Below are positions 1 through 9,600 of a stretch of 64,000 nucleotides of DNA, one piece after another. The notes under the pieces were generated by a model. That model was not told the origin of the DNA and searched no databases. It saw only the letters and a list, made by a program, of their open reading frames with translations. The stretch spans positions 1,984,001 to 2,048,000 of the forward strand of contig NZ_JAUSWJ010000001.1 in assembly GCF_030815145.1 (NCBI RefSeq), given 5' to 3'. The position numbers were made by a program, and so were the translations under genes. Within the stretch, counting starts at the first letter, position 1. Every line of letters starts with the position of its first letter. The DNA is from Kaistia geumhonensis (GTDB lineage Bacteria; Pseudomonadota; Alphaproteobacteria; Rhizobiales; Kaistiaceae).

Positions 1-167
1 GCCAGCGCGCCGGTCACGGTCAACGCGAGATAGGCGCCCCAGCTGATGAAATCGCCATGGGTGAAGTTGGAGAAGCGCAGGATCGAATAGGTCAGCGTCA
101 GGCCGACCGCGCCGAGGCCGATCAGCGCGCCGGCGAAGATGCCGTCTGCGAGGAACTGGAGGCTCAA
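1..167 (-). CDS. Branched-chain amino acid-type ABC transporter permease, LivH-like (N-terminal fragment)
   Basis: Only the first ~55 residues are inside the window; the gene continues beyond the left edge. The reverse-strand translation contains GLGAVGLTLTYSILRFSNFT followed by HGDFISWGAY, the typical start of LivH-family inner-membrane permeases, which form the pore with a LivM partner. The likely start is TTG at 165-167, overlapping the TGA stop of the upstream ATPase gene (TTGA), so translation is probably coupled. Two ATPase genes lie upstream in the same leftward operon. Substrate cannot be read from the sequence; this family carries branched-chain amino acids, amides, urea and other polar solutes. 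Confidence 0.85.
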   Translation of the reverse strand, partial: MSLQFLADGIFAGALIGLGAVGLTLTYSILRFSNFTHGDFISWGAYLALTVTGAL

Positions 168-916
168 CGGCGCGTCCTTTCGAGATCGTCGGCGCCGCCG
201 AGGCCGAGATAATGCGCGGCGATCTCCGGATCGGCGGCGAGCGTCGCGGCCGGCCCCTCGTGGCGGTTGCGCCCGTCGGCCAGGATATAGGCGCGGTCGG
301 CGATGGCGAGCGCCGCGCGGGCGTTCTGCTCGACGAGCAGGATGGTGACGCCGGTGCGGCGGATCTCGGCGAGCTTGGCGAAGACCTCGCCGGTGAGCTT
401 CGGCGAGAGGCCGGCCGAGGGCTCGTCGAGCATCAGCACGGTCGGGCTGATCATCAGCGCGCGGGCGACGGCCAGCATCTGGCGCTGGCCACCGGAGAGC
501 CGGCCCGCGGCAAGGCGGCGGCGGGCGGAAAGATCGGGGAAGAGCGCGAACATCGCCTCGACGCGCGCACGGCGCTCTGCCGGCGCCACGACATGACCGG
601 CCAGCACGAGGTTCTCCTCGATGCTCATGGTGGTGAAGATGTTCTCCGTCTGCGGCACGAAGGCGAGGCCGAGCCGGACCATGCGATGGGCCGGGCTGCG
701 GGTGATGTCGCTGCCGGAAAGGCGCACGGCGCCGCGCGAGACCGGCACGAGGCCGGCCATGGCCTTCATGAGCGTCGACTTGCCGGCGCCGTTCGGGCCG
801 AGGAGGACGACGATCTCGCCGCGCCCGACCGTGATCGAGGCGCCCTTCACGATGGGAAGGCCCGGCTCGTAGCCGGCCTCGATGTCGGTTGCCGACAGGA
901 CGGGGGCCTCGCTCAC
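164..916 (-). CDS. livF: ABC transporter ATP-binding protein, LivF-like
   Basis: A 250-residue ATPase that drives a branched-chain-amino-acid-type importer at the inner membrane. Visible motifs are Walker A GPNGAGKST, the signature LSGGQRQMLAVARAL and Walker B VLMLDEPSAGL. The short tail without an extra domain and the LSGGQRQM form match LivF rather than LivG. I chose GTG at 914-916, giving MSEAPVLSATDIEAGYEPG, because it overlaps the TGA of livG (GTGA) and gives the normal family length. A longer in-frame reading to 1027 would add an arginine-rich tail inside livG and is unlikely. The order livG-livF-livH is consistent with one operon. Confidence 0.93.
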   Translation of the reverse strand: MSEAPVLSATDIEAGYEPGLPIVKGASITVGRGEIVVLLGPNGAGKSTLMKAMAGLVPVSRGAVRLSGSDITRSPAHRMVRLGLAFVPQTENIFTTMSIEENLVLAGHVVAPAERRARVEAMFALFPDLSARRRLAAGRLSGGQRQMLAVARALMISPTVLMLDEPSAGLSPKLTGEVFAKLAEIRRTGVTILLVEQNARAALAIADRAYILADGRNRHEGPAATLAADPEIAAHYLGLGGADDLERTRR

Positions 917-1671
917 GCGGCGACCCCGCCGAGATAGGCCTCGACGACACGCGGATCGCGCGCCATCTCGGCCGGCCGGCCGCGGCCGAGGACGCGCCCT
1001 TCCGCCATCACGACGACTTCGCCGCACAGGCGGGCGACGAGGTCCATATTGTGTTCGATGATCAGGAAGGTGATGCCGCGGGCATTGATCTCCTCGATCC
1101 GGGCCATGATCGTCTCGAGCAGAGCCGGATTGACGCCCGCCGCCGGCTCGTCGAGCAGGATGAGTTTCGGCCCCGCCATCAGCACGCGGGCAAGTTCGAG
1201 CAGCTTGCGCTGGCCGCCGGAAAGCACGCGCGCCGGCTCGCGCTCGACGCGCGACAATTCGAGGAAGGCGATGATGTCGCGGGCGCGTTCGATGTTGCGC
1301 CGCTCCTGCGCCCGGACGGCGCCGCGCGCGAAGAGCGCCGGCAGGAGCCGCTCGCCCGGCTGGTCCTGCGCCGCCGCCAGAACATTCTCGAGCACCGTCA
1401 TCGCCGCGAAGGGCTTCGGGATCTGGAAGGTGCGCGCGAGGCCGGCCGCGATCCGCCGATGCGCCGGCTCGTGCTCGATCGCCCGGCCATCGACGCGAAT
1501 CGACCCGGCATCGGGGGCCAGCGTGCCGGCGATCAGGTTGAAGGTCGTCGTCTTGCCGGCCCCGTTCGGCCCGATCAACCCCGTGATCGCGCCGCGCGCG
1601 ACCGCGAAGCTGACGCCATCGACGGCGCGAAAGCCGTCGAAGGACTTGGAAACCGATTGAACTTCAAGCAT
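913..1671 (-). CDS. livG: ABC transporter ATP-binding protein, LivG-like
   Basis: A 252-residue ATPase partner of LivF. It has Walker A GPNGAGKTTTFNLIAG, the signature LSGGQRKLLELARVL, Walker B LILLDEPAAGVNP and the LivG-typical H-loop IIEHNMDLV. The start MLEVQSVSKSFDGF (ATG at 1669-1671) is where family proteins begin; an upstream in-frame reading runs into the divergent intergenic region. It is the first gene of the leftward operon. The gap of about 110 bp to the rightward TIGR04076 gene must hold both promoters. The likely matching binding protein is encoded rightwards at 3686-4966, so the transporter is split between two divergent transcripts. Confidence 0.93.
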   Translation of the reverse strand: MLEVQSVSKSFDGFRAVDGVSFAVARGAITGLIGPNGAGKTTTFNLIAGTLAPDAGSIRVDGRAIEHEPAHRRIAAGLARTFQIPKPFAAMTVLENVLAAAQDQPGERLLPALFARGAVRAQERRNIERARDIIAFLELSRVEREPARVLSGGQRKLLELARVLMAGPKLILLDEPAAGVNPALLETIMARIEEINARGITFLIIEHNMDLVARLCGEVVVMAEGRVLGRGRPAEMARDPRVVEAYLGGVAA

Positions 1672-1783
1672 GCCTGCGCCAGACCAAGGCGGGTGGACCG
1701 GATCGGGCCCTGCGGCCCAAGCCCGTTTCACCATGGCTCAGGCGAGTTCTCAAGGGGCGGCGCCTGCGTTCGAGGAGATGGCA

Positions 1784-2149
1784 ATGGCCGACGAGCCGGC
1801 CCGCGAGGCCGATGACGCGTTCTCGCTCTACGACCTGAGGGTCGAGGTGGTGGCCCCGCCTGGGGCGAAGCTCTATTGCGGCGCCGAAGTCGGCGATCAT
1901 TTCGAGCTTCGCGGCGAGATGCTGCATCTGCCGCCCGGCCAGGGCATTTCGATCTATTCGCTCGCCTCCGTCCTTCCGCTCCTCGCGGCCAAGCAGCGGC
2001 CGACTCACCCGAACGACTGGATGACCAGCGACGCCGAGGTCGCCTGCCCCGATCCCAACTGTCCGTCGCGGCTGCGCATCACCCGGCTCGGGCTGCGCCG
2101 CTTCTCGCATGCCGAGACGACGGCCGTGCCGCTTCCGGCGGCCGATTGA
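1784..2149 (+). CDS. TIGR04076 family protein
   Basis: A small soluble protein of about 121 residues with no known biochemical role. The block GEMLHLPPGQGISIYSLASV, followed by LPLLAAKQRPTHPNDWM and the Cys pair CPDPNC, is characteristic of the TIGR04076 family. The start at 1784 is preferred because GAGGAG at 1772-1777 sits 6 bases upstream; earlier in-frame ATGs (1733, 1778) lack this spacing. The two cysteines in CPDPNC could bind metal, but only one such pair is present. It is the first gene of a rightward run that continues with an aldo/keto reductase 11 bases later. Confidence 0.8.
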   Translation: MADEPAREADDAFSLYDLRVEVVAPPGAKLYCGAEVGDHFELRGEMLHLPPGQGISIYSLASVLPLLAAKQRPTHPNDWMTSDAEVACPDPNCPSRLRITRLGLRRFSHAETTAVPLPAAD

Positions 2150-2160
2150 AAGACAGACCC

Positions 2161-3204
2161 ATGGAATACAGAGACCTCGCGCCCGACTACCGGATCTCGC
2201 GCGTCATCCGCGGCGGCTGGCAGCTGGCCGGCGGTCACGGCCCGGTCGATCGCGACGACGCCATCGCCGACATGTCCGCCTTCGCCGAGGCCGGCATCGT
2301 CACCTTCGACTGCGCCGACATCTATACCGGCGTCGAGGCGATGATCGGCGATTTCCGCGCAGCCTTCGGCGCCGCCTATGGAAAGGCGGCGCTCGGCCGC
2401 ATCCATGTCCACACCAAATGCGTGCCGGATCTCTCGATCCTGCCGCACATCCGCAAGGCGGATATCGAGGCGATCATCGACCAGTCGCTGACGCGGCTCA
2501 GGATGGAGCGCCTCGACCTCGTGCAGTTCCACTGGTGGGACTATGCCGAGCCGCGCTATGTCGAGGCGGCCGTCTGGCTCGACGAGCTGAGGCAGGCCGG
2601 CAAGATCCGCTTCGTGAGCGGCACCAATTTCGATTGCGAGCGGGTGCGCGAGATCCTCGACGCCGGCGTGCCGCTCAGGACGCTGCAGGTGCAGTATTCC
2701 GTGCTCGATCAGCGGCCGGCGAAGGAGCTGGTCGCGCTTGCGGCCGAGAACGGCATCGACCTCCTCTGCTACGGCACGGTCGCCGGCGGGTTCCTCGGCG
2801 AGCGCTGGCTCGGCGCCGACGAGCCGCAGCACCCACTCGAGAACCGATCGCTGACGAAATACAAGCTCATCATCGAGGATTTCGGCGGCTGGGCGCTTTT
2901 CCAGGAGCTTCTCGCGACGCTCGCCCGCATCGGCGCGAAGCATGGCACGGACATCGCCACGGTCGCGAGCCGCTGGACGCTCGACCGGCCCGGCGTCGCC
3001 GCGGTGATCGTCGGCGCCCGCAGTCGCGCCCATCTCGCCCGCAATCTCGCCATCGGCGCGCTCGCACTCGACGACGAGGACCGCGCCGCCATCGACGCGG
3101 TGATCGCCAGGGGCCACGGGCTCGAGGGCGACGTCTACTCGCTGGAGCGCGACCGCACCGGCCGCCACGGCTCGATCATGAAATACAACCTGAACGCCCA
3201 ATGA
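2161..3204 (+). CDS. Aldo/keto reductase
   Basis: A 347-residue NAD(P)H-dependent oxidoreductase of the AKR superfamily, expected to be a cytosolic TIM barrel. The catalytic tetrad is visible: Asp and Tyr in FDCADIY, Lys in HVHTKC and His in VQFHWWDY. The cofactor-binding C-terminal region includes GVAAVIVGARSRAHLARNL. Two segments, FHWW and ERWLGADEP, recur almost unchanged in the second reductase at 5152-6627, so the two are paralogues within one locus. The stop overlaps the start of the next gene (ATGA). The substrate is unknown; context suggests a compound imported by the adjacent transporter. Confidence 0.9.
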   Translation: MEYRDLAPDYRISRVIRGGWQLAGGHGPVDRDDAIADMSAFAEAGIVTFDCADIYTGVEAMIGDFRAAFGAAYGKAALGRIHVHTKCVPDLSILPHIRKADIEAIIDQSLTRLRMERLDLVQFHWWDYAEPRYVEAAVWLDELRQAGKIRFVSGTNFDCERVREILDAGVPLRTLQVQYSVLDQRPAKELVALAAENGIDLLCYGTVAGGFLGERWLGADEPQHPLENRSLTKYKLIIEDFGGWALFQELLATLARIGAKHGTDIATVASRWTLDRPGVAAVIVGARSRAHLARNLAIGALALDDEDRAAIDAVIARGHGLEGDVYSLERDRTGRHGSIMKYNLNAQ

Positions 3205-3635
3205 GCATCGCCCATCCTGCGACCCATCACCCGCTCGCCCGCGCCGCGGTCGCCGAGATCGAGGCTTCGCACGACTTCTTCGTCCGCTGGTTCCTCGGGA
3301 CGGCGACGCGCGAGGAGTTCGATCTCTGGCTCACCACGACGCATCCCGCATTCCGCCTGACGACGCCGGGCGGCGAGATGCTGGACCGGGGCGCGATCGT
3401 TCCCTGGATCGAGGGCGCCTTCGGCTCGATGACCGAGCGCTTCGTGATCGGCATCGAGGATGTCGAGCTCGTCCACGCCTCGGGGGATGCCGTCTTGCTC
3501 ATCTATGTCGAGCGACAGTATCGTGACGGCCGCATCACGCGGCGGCGCTCGATGGCGCTGTTTCTCGGCGACGAAGCCGCGCCGCGCGGCGTGGTGTGGC
3601 GCCATCTGCAGGAAACCTGGATGCAGACGGGTTGA
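3201..3635 (+). CDS. NTF2-like / SnoaL-fold protein
   Basis: A 144-residue protein without signal peptide or membrane segment. Its length, the aromatic-rich helix near HDFFVRWFLGTATREEF and the later strand run ERFVIGIEDVELV...VLLIYVERQYRDG fit the cone-shaped NTF2/SnoaL fold seen in DUF4440-type proteins, but no family-specific motif is decisive. The ATG at 3201 overlaps the TGA of the aldo/keto reductase, implying translational coupling. The protein may bind or isomerise the same small molecule the reductases act on; that is inference. Confidence 0.6.
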   Translation: MSIAHPATHHPLARAAVAEIEASHDFFVRWFLGTATREEFDLWLTTTHPAFRLTTPGGEMLDRGAIVPWIEGAFGSMTERFVIGIEDVELVHASGDAVLLIYVERQYRDGRITRRRSMALFLGDEAAPRGVVWRHLQETWMQTG

Positions 3636-3685
3636 AGACGGGAAACCGGGGGAGAGTCCCGCTCAAGCGGGGCAGGGAGTTTTCG

Positions 3686-4966
3686 ATGACGTCGATCCGT
3701 ATGCTCACCGCGGCGCTGATGACCGGCTCCGTCGCACTCGGCGCCGCCGGCGCCGCGCGCGCCGACGACTGCACCATCACCGTCGGCCTCGTGATGGAGT
3801 TGACCGGACCCGCCGGCGAATACGGCCAGGCCGGTGCCAAATCCGTCGAGATGGCGCTGCGCGACATCAACGAGGCTGGCGGCGTCGGCGGCTGCAAGCT
3901 CGTCACGGACACGCGCGACTCGCAGAGCCAGGGCACCGTCGCGGTCGACGTCGCGACGCAGCTCGTCCAGGTCAAGAAGGTGCCGGTCATCATCGGCGGC
4001 ATCATCTCGTCCGTCTCGATCCCGATCCTGACCTCGGTCACCGGCCCGGCCAAGATCCCGCAGGTCTCGCCCGCCTCGTCCTCGCCGACGCTGACGAAGC
4101 TCGGCCGCGACGGCAAGACGAACGGCGTCTTCTTCCGCACGATCACCTCGGATGCGCTGCAGGGCATCGCGGCGGCGAAGTTCGCGATCGACCAGGGCAT
4201 CAAGAAGATCGCGATCATCAATGTGAACAACGACTTCGGCGTCAACATGGTCAACGAGTTCTCGTCGGCCTACAAGGCGCTGGGCGGCGAGATCACCTCG
4301 GTGACGCCCTATAACGAGAAGCAGTCGAGCTACCAGGCCGAGGTCACCGCGGCGCTCGCCTCCTCGCCCGAAGCGCTCTATCTCGTCTCGACGCCGGTCG
4401 ACGGCGCCACCATCGCGCGCACCTGGATCTCGCAGGGCGGTCCGCAGAAGTTCCTGCTCAACGACGGCATGAACAGCGCCGACTTCATCACCAATGTCGG
4501 CGCGGAATATCTGAACGACGCCTACGGCACCTCGTCGGGCACCGACGAGACCGCATCGACCAAGTATTTCTACGGCTCCTACAAGGATTTCTCCGGAATC
4601 GACCCGGCCGCGCCGGCCGCCGACCGCTCCTATGACGCGGGCGCCATCGTCGGCCTCGCCATCGCCGAAGCGGCCAAGGACGGCAAGGCCGAGCCGGCCG
4701 CCATCACCGCGTCGATCCGCAAGGTTCTCGACCCGAACGGCACCGTCATCCATGCCGGAAAGGACGAGTTCGCCAAGGCGCTCGCCCTCATCAAGGAAGG
4801 CAAGCCCATCAAGTATGAAGGCGTGATCGGACCGGTCACCTTCGACGAGGTCGGCGACATCACCGGGCCGTTCCGCCTGTGGCGCATCCAGAACGGCGAG
4901 GTCACCACCGTCGGCACCATGTCGACCGCCGATGTCGACAAGGTAAAGGCGAGCATCGCGAAGTAA
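3686..4966 (+). CDS. ABC transporter substrate-binding protein (LivJ/amide-binding type)
   Basis: A 426-residue periplasmic binding protein of the branched-chain amino acid/amide class. An N-terminal signal peptide ends about residue 27 at GAARA. The mature start DDCTITVGLVMELTGPAGEY and later GAKSVEMALRDINEAGGVGG are typical of this fold (type I periplasmic binding protein). The ATG at 3686 gives a clean signal peptide; AGGGAG lies 10 bases upstream. It most likely delivers substrate to the LivFGH complex encoded divergently at the left edge. The downstream intergenic region holds a long hairpin repeat. Confidence 0.9.
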   Translation: MTSIRMLTAALMTGSVALGAAGAARADDCTITVGLVMELTGPAGEYGQAGAKSVEMALRDINEAGGVGGCKLVTDTRDSQSQGTVAVDVATQLVQVKKVPVIIGGIISSVSIPILTSVTGPAKIPQVSPASSSPTLTKLGRDGKTNGVFFRTITSDALQGIAAAKFAIDQGIKKIAIINVNNDFGVNMVNEFSSAYKALGGEITSVTPYNEKQSSYQAEVTAALASSPEALYLVSTPVDGATIARTWISQGGPQKFLLNDGMNSADFITNVGAEYLNDAYGTSSGTDETASTKYFYGSYKDFSGIDPAAPAADRSYDAGAIVGLAIAEAAKDGKAEPAAITASIRKVLDPNGTVIHAGKDEFAKALALIKEGKPIKYEGVIGPVTFDEVGDITGPFRLWRIQNGEVTTVGTMSTADVDKVKASIAK

Positions 4967-5010
4967 CGCGGACGGTGGGGTCGCCAGCCCATCGGCTGGC
5001 ACGACCTGCC

Positions 5011-5107
5011 CTCTCTCCCGCGCCAGCGGGGGAGAGATGGAGAGGGGGTTCGTTTTCTACGCTGGATAGCCCCCTCCCCGGCCCTCCCCCGCTGGCGCGG
5101 GAGAGGG
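5011..5107. repeat. Long imperfect palindrome (dispersed intergenic repeat type)
   Basis: Two perfectly complementary 20-base arms, CTCCCGCGCCAGCGGGGGAG at 5015-5034 and its reverse complement at 5084-5103, flank an inner 7-bp stem (GAGGGGG at 5042-5048 with CCCCCTC at 5070-5076). RNA from either strand would fold into one long hairpin. It sits just after the binding-protein stop codon, where such elements often end or stabilise mRNA. The form resembles palindromic repeats scattered between genes in many Proteobacteria; only one copy is in this window. Confidence 0.75.
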
Positions 5108-5151
5108 AGCAGGGCCGCCCTAGCCCGCGGCGAATAACCGAAAGAACCATC

Positions 5152-6627
5152 ATGACCGCCCTTCCCTCCGCGCCGGCCCGTGTCACCGTGCCGGCCGGCT
5201 TCACCATCCCGCGCATCGCCACCGGCCTTTGGCAGATCGCCGACATGGAGCGCGGCGGGCAGGCGGTGGCCATCGAGCCGGCGGCCGAGGCCATGCTCGC
5301 CTATGCCCGCGCGGGCTTCGACGCCTTCGACATGGCCGATCACTACGGCAGCGCCGAGCTGATCACCGGCCGCTTCCTGAAGCGGGCGGCCGAAGAAGGG
5401 CTGAAGCCGTTCGTCTCGACGAAATGGTGCCCGACGCCGGGGCCGATGACGCGGGAGGTCGTGCGCGCCGGCGTCGGGCGCAGCCTCGAGCGCCTCGGCG
5501 TCGACAGCGTCGATCTCATGCAGTTCCACTGGTGGAGCTTCGAGCATCCCGCCTATCTCGACGCGCTGGCCGAAATGGAGGAGATGCGCCGCGAGGGCAT
5601 CATCCGCCATCTCGGGCTCACCAATTTCGACACCGACCATCTGCGCCTCGTCGTGAAGAACGGCGTCACGATCGCCACCAACCAGGTGTCGTTCTCGCTG
5701 CTCGACCGGCGGGCCGGCGGCGCGATGAGCGCGTTCTGCCTCGAAAGCGGCATTCGCCTGCTCGCCTATGGCACGATGGGCGGCGGCTGGCTTTCCGAGC
5801 GCTGGCTCGGCGCGGCCGAGCCGGGCGACGCTTCCGACTGGAGCAAGATGAAGTATCGCCGCTTCGTGGACGCGATCGGCGGCTGGGACGCGCTGCAGGG
5901 CATCCTTGCCGCCGCCGCCGCGATCGCGAAGAAGCACGGCGTCTCGCTGTCGAATGTCGCGACGCGCTGGGTGCTCGACCATTCGGCGGTCGCGGCCGTC
6001 ATCATCGGGGCGCGGCTCGGCGAGCGGGAGCACCGCGCCGACAATCTCGCCGCCTTCGCCTTCCATCTCGACGCCGAGGATCGTGCGGCGCTCGACGCCG
6101 CCTTCGCGCAGTCGCGGATGCTGCCGGGCGACTGTGGCGACGAATATCGCAAGCCACCCTTCCTGACGGCCTCGGGCGACCTTTCGCATCATCTGGCGAC
6201 GATGCCGCAGATCTACCGCGCCGAGCCGGTGCTGGGAAAGCCGGGGCGGCTCAGGGTCGATTCCGGCAGCATCTGGGAGCCGATCGCCGGCTATTCGCGC
6301 GCGGTGCGCATCGGCGAGCGCATCCTCGTCTCCGGCACGACCGCGACGCATACCGACGGATCGACGGTCTGCCCCGGCGATATCGCCGGCCAGACGACCT
6401 ATATCCTCGACAAGATCGCCGCCTCGATCGCGGCGCTCGGCGGCAGGATGGACGATGTCGTCCGCACCCGCGTCTATCTGCGCGACGCCAACCTGTGGGA
6501 GCCGGCATCGCGCGTGCACGGCAGGGTCTTCGGCGAGACACGTCCGGCCAATACGCTGCTGGAGATCGGCACGCTGGTCGGACCCTATGAGGTCGAGATC
6601 GAGGCGGAGGCGGTGGTCGACGCCTGA
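5152..6627 (+). CDS. Aldo/keto reductase fused to a C-terminal Rid (YjgF/YER057c/UK114) domain
   Basis: A 491-residue two-domain protein. Residues ~18-330 form an aldo/keto reductase with Asp/Tyr in FDMADHYG, Lys in VSTKWCP and His in MQFHWWSF. Residues ~365-488 form a Rid domain (AVRIGERILVSGTTATHTDG, later RTRVYLRDA and GPYEVEIEAEAV). At the position where RidA proteins carry the substrate-binding arginine of the PAR(S/T) motif, this protein reads RPANTLLE, so imine-deaminase activity is doubtful and it looks closer to Rid subfamilies lacking that residue. The start MTALPSAP follows the hairpin repeat. It may couple reduction of a carbonyl to handling of a reactive enamine/imine; that is inference. 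Confidence 0.87.
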   Translation: MTALPSAPARVTVPAGFTIPRIATGLWQIADMERGGQAVAIEPAAEAMLAYARAGFDAFDMADHYGSAELITGRFLKRAAEEGLKPFVSTKWCPTPGPMTREVVRAGVGRSLERLGVDSVDLMQFHWWSFEHPAYLDALAEMEEMRREGIIRHLGLTNFDTDHLRLVVKNGVTIATNQVSFSLLDRRAGGAMSAFCLESGIRLLAYGTMGGGWLSERWLGAAEPGDASDWSKMKYRRFVDAIGGWDALQGILAAAAAIAKKHGVSLSNVATRWVLDHSAVAAVIIGARLGEREHRADNLAAFAFHLDAEDRAALDAAFAQSRMLPGDCGDEYRKPPFLTASGDLSHHLATMPQIYRAEPVLGKPGRLRVDSGSIWEPIAGYSRAVRIGERILVSGTTATHTDGSTVCPGDIAGQTTYILDKIAASIAALGGRMDDVVRTRVYLRDANLWEPASRVHGRVFGETRPANTLLEIGTLVGPYEVEIEAEAVVDA

Positions 6628-6638
6628 AGGGAGAACAG

Positions 6639-9600
6639 ATGACGGGTCCGGCGACGACATTCGAGACACCCCGCGACGACGGGCTCGGCCTCGTGAGGCT
6701 CGCCAATGGCAGCGGCTTGACGGTCGACGTGCTGCCGAACGGCACGATCTTCCAGATCACGCATCAGGGCCAGCGCGGCGCCATCATGGTGAACCAGGTG
6801 CTCGGCGCGCCGACGGCGGGCGGCATCGGGCGAATCCTGATGCGCAGTGGCGGCGCCGCCCCCTCGATCGTCACCCTCGCGGGCAGCGGCGCCGACACGT
6901 CGATCGGCCATGACGGCACGAGCCTCGCGCATGAAGGCTCGAGCGGCGGGCTTCGCCATCGGGCGACGCTTTCCCTCGACGAAAGCGAATCCGTCTGGTT
7001 CTGGCGCATCGAGGTGACGAACGAGGGCCGCGAAAGCGTGCCGCTCGACATCGTCGCCATCCAGGATGTCGGCCTCGGCGGGCGCGGCTTCCTGATGGGC
7101 AGCGAGGCCTATGCCTCGCAATATCTCGACCATCACATCGAGACGCATCCCGCCTTCGGGCCAGTGGTGATGAGCCGGCAGAATCTCGACCAGGGCGGCC
7201 GCCACCCCTGGATGGCGCAGGGCTGCCTCGATGGCGCCGCCGGCTTCGCGACCGACGCGCTGCAGGCGTTCGGGCCCGAGAGCCGGCTCGACGACCGCTT
7301 CGCCTTTCCCTTCGGCACCGATCTGCCCTCGACGCGGCTTCAGCACGAGGTCGCCTGCATCGCGCTGCAGGGGCCGGCGCGGACGCTGGCGCCGGGCGAG
7401 ACCGCGCGCTTCACCTTCTTCGCGCTCGTCCTCGCCGATCATCCGGACGCCTCCTCGGCGGCCGATCTCGCGCAGCTGGACGATCTCGCGGAGCGCGCCG
7501 CCGCCCTTCCGCCGCCACCGGCCGCGACCGCGAAGCGCGCGATGAGCCTCATCGAGACCGCTCCGCTCGCGACCGGCGCTGGCCTCGACGACGCGGAGAT
7601 CGCCGCGCTCTATCCGAAGCGCGAGGCCGAAGAGCGGCGGGACGGCGCGCTCCTGTCGTTCTTCACGCCCGACGGCGCGCAGAACCGACATGTCGTGACC
7701 GCGGCCAAGGAAGCGCTCGTGCGCCGTCGCACCGGCATCATCCTGCGCTCGGGCGACAGCCTGATGCTGGACGACCACACGCTGGCCGCGACGGCATGGA
7801 TGCAGGGCATCTTCGCGGCGCAGCTCACCATCGGCAATACCTCGTTCCACAAGTTGTTCTCGGTCTCGCGCGATCCCTATGGCCTGACGCGCGCCAGCGG
7901 ACTGCGCATCCTCGCCGAGATCGACGGCGGCTGGCAGCTCCTCGGCGTGCCGTCGCTGTTCGAGATGGGGCTTTCGGACTGCCGCTGGATCTACCGTCTC
8001 GGCAGCCGCACCATCACCGTGCATGCCGTCGCCTCCGGAGACGCGCCGGCGATGCAGTGGCGCGTCAGCGTGGCGGGGGAGCCCTGCCGCTTCCTCGTCG
8101 CCGGCCATCTCGTACTCGGCGAGCGCGAGTTCGAGCAGTCGGGGACCGTCACCATTGAGGCGGAAAAGAACCGCATCGCCTTCGCGCCGGGAACGGACTG
8201 GCTCTGGGGCCGGGCCTATCCAGAGGCGCGGATGCATCTCGTCACCGCGACGCCGCAAGCGGTGGCCGCGCTCGGCGGCGATGCGCTCCTCTATGGCGAC
8301 GGCGTCTCGCGCGGCGCCGGAGTTGCGACGCTGCTGGCGCATCCGACGACCGATCTCGTCTTCGCCGTCACCGGCTCGATGAGCAGCGCGGCCAGCGCCG
8401 AGAAGCTGGCGGACCGCTACGCGGCCGGCCTCGACCAGGAGGCGCTGCTCGCGCCGGCCCGGCGGTTCTGGAGCCATGCGACGCGCGACCTGACGCTTTC
8501 CGGCGACCACCCCGACATCGCGGCGGCGAGCCTGCTGCTGCCCTGGCTGGCGCATGACGCGATCGTGCATCTCACGGTGCCGCATGGGCTGGAGCAATAC
8601 AGCGGCGCCGCCTGGGGCACGCGCGACGTCTGCCAGGGTCCGGTCGAATTCCTGCTCGCCCTGCGCCACGACACGGCGGTGCATCGCATCCTGCTCGCGC
8701 TCTTCGCGGAACAGGACCGCAAGACCGCCGACTGGCCGCAGTGGTTCATGCTGCCGCCCTATTCGAACATCCGCGCCGGCGACGCGCATGGCGACGTCAT
8801 CATCTGGCCGCTGAAGGCGCTCTGCGACTATATCGAGTCGAGCGGCGACATCGGCATCCTCGCCGAGAAGGCGCCGTGGCGCGGCGGCGACGCCTCGACC
8901 ATCGCCGACCATGTCGCCGCGCTGATCGCGGAATGCGAGCGGCGCTTCATCCCGGGCACCCATCTCATCCGCTACGGCGAGGGCGACTGGAACGATTCGC
9001 TGCAGCCGCACGATCCCCATCTTCGCGACTGGATGGTCTCGAGCTGGACGGCGGGGCTGCTGCACGAGCAGATCATCCGCTATGCGGCGATCCTGGAGCG
9101 TGCGCCGGAGAACAACCCGCCCGGCGCGAGCGACGAGGCGAAACGGCTCGAGAAGCTGGCGGCCGCGATCCGAGCCGACTTCAACCGCCATCTGGTCTCG
9201 GGCGGGATCGTGGCGGGCTATGGCCTCTTCGACAGGCTCGGGCACCGCACCGAGCTTCTTCTCCACCCCTCGGACCGGCGGACCGGCCTGTCCTACTCGC
9301 TGATCGCGATGACGCAGGCGATGCTGGGCGGGCTCGTCGGCGAAACGGAGACCTTCCAGCAGCTGGCGGCGATCGACGAGGCGCTGACCTTCCCCGATGG
9401 CTACCGCCTGATGGACCGGCCCGTCGCCTATGCGGGCGGTCCGGAAACGCTGTTCCGCCGTGCCGAATCCTCGTCCTTCTTCGGGCGCGAGATCGGGCTC
9501 ATGTACACGCATGCGCATCTGCGCCAGTCGGAGGTGCTCGCCCGGCTCGGCGCCGCGGACGCGCTTTGGAAGGCGATCGCGCTCGCCAATCCGATCCGCG

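Noticed and set aside
1670-1783. Longer start for the TIGR04076 protein
   Set aside because: Upstream in-frame ATGs would place the start within the livG region or lack a ribosome binding site; GAGGAG fits ATG 1784.
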